A DNA stretch of 34,317 nt from Halorubrum sp. GTDB taxonomy: Archaea > Halobacteriota > Halobacteria > Halobacteriales > Haloferacaceae. Positions 31,942 to 34,317 of the stretch are shown here, one piece after another. Positions within the stretch are counted from its first letter, which is position 1. Each line of letters starts with the position of its first letter. The stretch spans positions 1-34,317 of the forward strand of contig PWGU01000206.1 in assembly GCA_003554605.1 (NCBI GenBank), written 5' to 3'. The notes under the pieces are model-generated. The model saw only the letters and a list, made by a program, of their open reading frames with translations. It had not been told where the DNA came from and searched no databases. Both the position numbers and the translations under genes were made by a program.

Positions 31942-32139
31942 TTACGCCGCCTGGGCCGCCTGCGACGACTTCTTCCGGGTGATGTAGCCGGCGATGCGGT
32001 TCCGCACGCCCTTCGATTCGACGGTGGTGAGCGCCGTGACGCTCTCCTTGTTCGTCTCGAAGTCCGTGTTGAACGAGTCGGGATAGCGCTCCAAGAGCAC
32101 GTTCGCGAGCTGTTTGATGTACTTGGGCTTGATGGCCAT
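31942..32139 (-). CDS. rps17e: 30S ribosomal protein S17e
   Basis: A 65-residue small-subunit protein. [34 protein letters not shown] followed by [15 protein letters not shown] is the archaeal S17e signature, and the length is normal for archaea. A CTTTTAG element about 25-30 nt upstream on the minus strand (around 32163-32169) gives it a promoter of its own, so it need not depend on the DUF447 gene that ends 86 nt upstream. Confidence 0.97.
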   Translation of the reverse strand: MAIKPKYIKQLANVLLERYPDSFNTDFETNKESVTALTTVESKGVRNRIAGYITRKKSSQAAQAA

Positions 32140-32225
32140 ACCGAGCGGTACCGTCGGGCCGAACTAAAAGGAATCGTTCCCGTGGCGGGGCTCTCGCGGC
32201 CGTCGCTCCGCCGGTGGCGGTGTCT

Positions 32226-32900
32226 CTACCGTCGCGCCCGCCAGTCGGTCACCTCGTCGATCCGGGCGAAGGCCTCTCGTTCGCGGGGGCCCCCGCAGCG
32301 GTCGACGACGTCCGCGAAGTACGCGAGGCGTTCGAGGAGGACGTCGGTCGAATACGTCGGGACGTCGAGCCGCGAGGCCGCCACGGTCGCGTCTATCACC
32401 GCGCCGAACCCGCGGTTGATCGTCCGCACGCCGGTTCGCTCGATGGCGGTGTCGACCGGCTCCAGTGCCCACGTTCGGATCGTCGTGTCGCCTTCCGTTC
32501 GCGTTTCCAGTTCCTCGACGCGCACCTCGACCCACGCGTCGGCCGACGGGAGCACTGGCTCGTCGACCTCGTGGATCGTCAACGCCGCCTCGACGAACGT
32601 CCGCGGGTCGGCGACGAACTGGACGACGCCGCCGCCGCGCTCCGTGAAGTTTCGCCAGGTCCGGGTTCGCCCGTAGGTTCGGGCGGTGACTGGCGGCTCC
32701 GTTTCCCCGTCGGCTCCGTTCGGCGGGCCGGCTCCGTTTGCCGCGTCGGTTCCCTTCGGCGCGTGGATCCCGAGTGCGGCGGCGTTCCACCGGCCGTTCG
32801 GTCCCAGCGTCGTCACGACTGACTCCGTCACACCCGACAGGTCGACGGGCCAGCGGGCGGGTGATCCGGATGTTCGGTCCGTTCCGTCACCCCCGCTCAT
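32226..32900 (-). CDS. DUF447-family protein
   Basis: A 224-residue protein from the ATG at 32900, which overlaps the TGA of the preceding CitG-like gene as ATGA. The DUF447 features I recognise are SVVTTLGPNGRWNAAALGI at the start, YGRTRTWRNFTERGGGVVQFVADP, and the C-terminal NRGFGAVIDATVAASRL. The fold resembles flavin-reductase-like split barrels (FMN binding is possible). A haloarchaeal insert rich in Gly, Ala and Asn-Gly lies at residues about 50-70. DUF447 genes occur with CitG-like genes in archaea and, as I recall, in H4MPT-using methylotrophs. Function is unknown. Confidence 0.87.
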   Translation of the reverse strand: MSGGDGTDRTSGSPARWPVDLSGVTESVVTTLGPNGRWNAAALGIHAPKGTDAANGAGPPNGADGETEPPVTARTYGRTRTWRNFTERGGGVVQFVADPRTFVEAALTIHEVDEPVLPSADAWVEVRVEELETRTEGDTTIRTWALEPVDTAIERTGVRTINRGFGAVIDATVAASRLDVPTYSTDVLLERLAYFADVVDRCGGPREREAFARIDEVTDWRARR

Positions 32901-33859
32901 GCCCGCACCTCCAACCCGCGGCGAAGCGCGACGAAGAGTCCCGCACAGACGAGATCCGCGGTCGTCCCGGGGTTGACCCCCTCGTCGACGAACGCCTCGG
33001 CGAGCGTCGTCGCCGCCGCGAGGTCGACGTGATCGGCCAGTGGGTCGGGAAGCTCGGCCACCTCCTCGCCCGCGGGCGCATCGACCCCCTCGATCACGGC
33101 CGTCACGCGCCGGCTGGTCTCCCGTGCCACCTCGGCGTCGTGGTTCGTGGCTACGAGCGTGTCCGGTTCGGCGGCAAGCTGGTGGATAAACGCCCGTGCC
33201 GCCCGATCCGTTACCGGCCCCTCGTCCGCGAGGATCCGCTCCGCGATCCGGAAGGTCCGCGGGAAGCCCTCCACCCACTCTTGGGCGTTGCGGTCGGGGA
33301 TGCCGTCGACCTCCGCCCCGAGTTCCATCACCCCCCGAAGGGTCATGCCGCGCGCTCGGAGCGTGGGGGCGGCGTCGCCCCCGCGTCGAACGTCGAGCGC
33401 GTCGGCCTCCGCCGGTGGGTCGTCGACGGCGACGTCGACGTGCTCGAGGGCGGTGTAAAAGGCGACCGCGTCGTCGACGGTCGTCCGTCGCGCCACCCGA
33501 TCGGCCGCTTCCGGGGTGACGGTCCCGGCCGATACGACGGCGTCGTCGACGGTCGCGGCAAGCAGTGGGATGAGCAACAACAGGCAGCCGAACTGGGTGT
33601 TCGTTCCCGCACGGTCGGCCATCCCGCGGACCGCCCGTTCGAAGGCGGGACCGAATGGATCCCCGCGAGCGGCCGATTCGAGCCCGGCCCGTGCGCCGAC
33701 CGCCCCGCCGAGGAAGGATTCGAATCGGAGGTCGGCGAGGTCGCGCTCGCGATCGACGTTCCCCGGCTTCGGGGTCCCCGAGACCTCCAGCAGGAGCGCG
33801 AGCGTCGCGTCGTCCACGGGGTCGCGGCCGTCGTGGTCGCTGTTCAACCGCCCCGTCAT
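32897..33859 (-). CDS. CitG/MdcB-like triphosphoribosyl-dephospho-CoA synthase family protein
   Basis: A 320-residue protein of the CitG/MdcB family. ALLLEVSGTPKPGNVDRERD is the family's hallmark N-terminal PKPGNVD motif, followed by LRFESFLGGAV and the nucleotide-site-like NTQFGCLLLLIPLLAA. In bacteria the family makes the prosthetic-group precursor of citrate or malonate lyase, but no such enzyme is expected in this organism, so another phosphoribosyl-type transfer is likely. It overlaps the genes before and after by 4 nt each, so it belongs to a tightly coupled operon. An alternative GTG or shorter start is not favoured. Confidence 0.88.
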   Translation of the reverse strand: MTGRLNSDHDGRDPVDDATLALLLEVSGTPKPGNVDRERDLADLRFESFLGGAVGARAGLESAARGDPFGPAFERAVRGMADRAGTNTQFGCLLLLIPLLAATVDDAVVSAGTVTPEAADRVARRTTVDDAVAFYTALEHVDVAVDDPPAEADALDVRRGGDAAPTLRARGMTLRGVMELGAEVDGIPDRNAQEWVEGFPRTFRIAERILADEGPVTDRAARAFIHQLAAEPDTLVATNHDAEVARETSRRVTAVIEGVDAPAGEEVAELPDPLADHVDLAAATTLAEAFVDEGVNPGTTADLVCAGLFVALRRGLEVRA

Positions 33860-34317
33860 CGCGTTCCCCTCGGCGCGTCGGCCTCGCCCGGGAGCCGGTC
33901 AGTCCGCCAGTCGGCGACGGCGTCGGCGACCGCACGGATCGCCTCCGGGTCGGCCGGGCGGAACGACCGCCCGATCCCCGCCGGACGGGTCGGGCGGGCG
34001 ATACTCACCGCGTCGGCCCCGTAGGCCGCGTACTCGGCGACGGTTCGGCGGTCACGGACCCCGTTGTTGGCGACGAGGGCGAGCCCGAGGTCCTCGCCGC
34101 CGATCGCCTTCCGCAACTCGGCGATGGCGGGCTCGGAGTCCATCGCGTCGACGTGGATCCAGTCGCCCCCGGCCCGCGCTATCGTCCGCGCGACGGCGAC
34201 GAGGTCGACGCCGGGCACCTCCGCGCGAACCTTGACGCTCGTCGTCGCGCCCGTTTCGGCGGCCGCCTTGACGTGTTCGTGAAGCCGTTCGTCGTCCCGG
34301 AGGAGGGACTCGCCGCA
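33856..34317 (-). CDS. Dihydrouridine-synthase-like TIM-barrel protein (5' end outside window)
   Basis: An open frame enters from the right edge; about 153 C-terminal residues are visible and the track's ATG at 34218 is internal. The visible part begins CGESLLRDDERLHEHVKAA, then TTSVKVRAEVPGVDLVAVARTIARAGGDWIHVDAM, and ends with LVANNGVRDRRTVAEYAAYGADAVSIARPT. These are the last beta-alpha units of a flavin-type TIM barrel related to dihydrouridine synthase and dihydroorotate dehydrogenase (the MJ0144-like group). Its stop overlaps the CitG-like start as ATGA. A role as a genuine tRNA dihydrouridine synthase is not supported by the operon context. Confidence 0.8.
   Translation of the reverse strand, partial: CGESLLRDDERLHEHVKAAAETGATTSVKVRAEVPGVDLVAVARTIARAGGDWIHVDAMDSEPAIAELRKAIGGEDLGLALVANNGVRDRRTVAEYAAYGADAVSIARPTRPAGIGRSFRPADPEAIRAVADAVADWRTDRLPGEADAPRGTR

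Noticed and set aside
32226-33935. Single 569-aa ORF covering DUF447 and the region upstream
   Set aside because: Only the part from the ATG at 32900 matches DUF447; the upstream portion is an Arg-rich alternate frame of the CitG-like gene.
1-34317. tRNA, rRNA, IS element or provirus
   Set aside because: No cloverleaf-like gene with a T-loop box, no transposase, integrase or phage structural gene was seen on either strand.

Overview
The window is high-GC chromosomal DNA of a halophilic archaeon. The predicted proteins are strongly acidic, the gene set is archaeal (S8e, S17e, aEF-1beta, Trm1, Trm56, RNase HII, RtcB, archease, HMG-CoA reductase, CofH), and many genes have a TATA-like box 22-33 nt upstream of the start codon, as expected for leaderless haloarchaeal transcripts. 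Family content and the HVO_2753-like zinc finger upstream of aEF-1beta suggest Haloferacales (Haloferax/Halorubrum-like), but the genus is not resolved. I see no insertion sequence, tRNA, rRNA, CRISPR array or provirus. This is mostly core genome.

Layout. 1-3.7 kb (minus strand): partial Trm56, HtpX protease, a 57-aa acidic microprotein in a repeat-bearing intergenic stretch, a HAD phosphatase and RNase HII. 3.9-6.2 kb (plus): RtcB RNA ligase and a Tat-exported protein. 6.2-8.0 kb (minus): MTH1187-type thiamine-binding protein, alpha/beta hydrolase and a small protein. 8.0-12 kb: an intergenic stretch with two inverted repeats and an orphan TATA box, then YqeC-like protein, S8e, archease (opposite strand), GNAT and HMG-CoA reductase. 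12-15.4 kb: a small membrane protein and a winged-helix regulator, each with a palindrome at its transcription start, then CofH (F420 synthesis), an I9-like small protein and a STAS-like protein. 15.5-22.4 kb: biotin carboxylase/BCCP subunit, a 24-bp tandem repeat, Trm1, HpcH/HpaI aldolase, YihY-family and PAP2 membrane proteins. 22.4-26.2 kb: glutamine synthetase divergent from Lrp, TspO, a GNAT and a methyltransferase sharing a minimal divergent promoter. 26.3-30 kb: AAA ATPase divergent from a NasA-type molybdoenzyme. 30.1-34.3 kb (minus): zinc-finger microprotein/aEF-1beta operon, TctA/DUF112-like permease, S17e, and a tightly overlapping trio (Dus-like TIM barrel, CitG/MdcB-like, DUF447).

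Functional links. RNA maturation and translation dominate (Trm56, Trm1, RtcB/archease, S8e, S17e, aEF-1beta). Nitrogen assimilation is represented by glnA/lrp and a NasA-like enzyme. Cofactor chemistry is represented by CofH, YqeC, the thiamine-binding protein and the CitG/DUF447/Dus-like trio. That trio is the best candidate for an incompletely described pathway. The most interesting non-coding signals are the winged-helix gene palindrome, the 24-bp tandem repeat and the two-inverted-repeat element near 8.06 kb. All calls come from reading the sequence; no database search was run.
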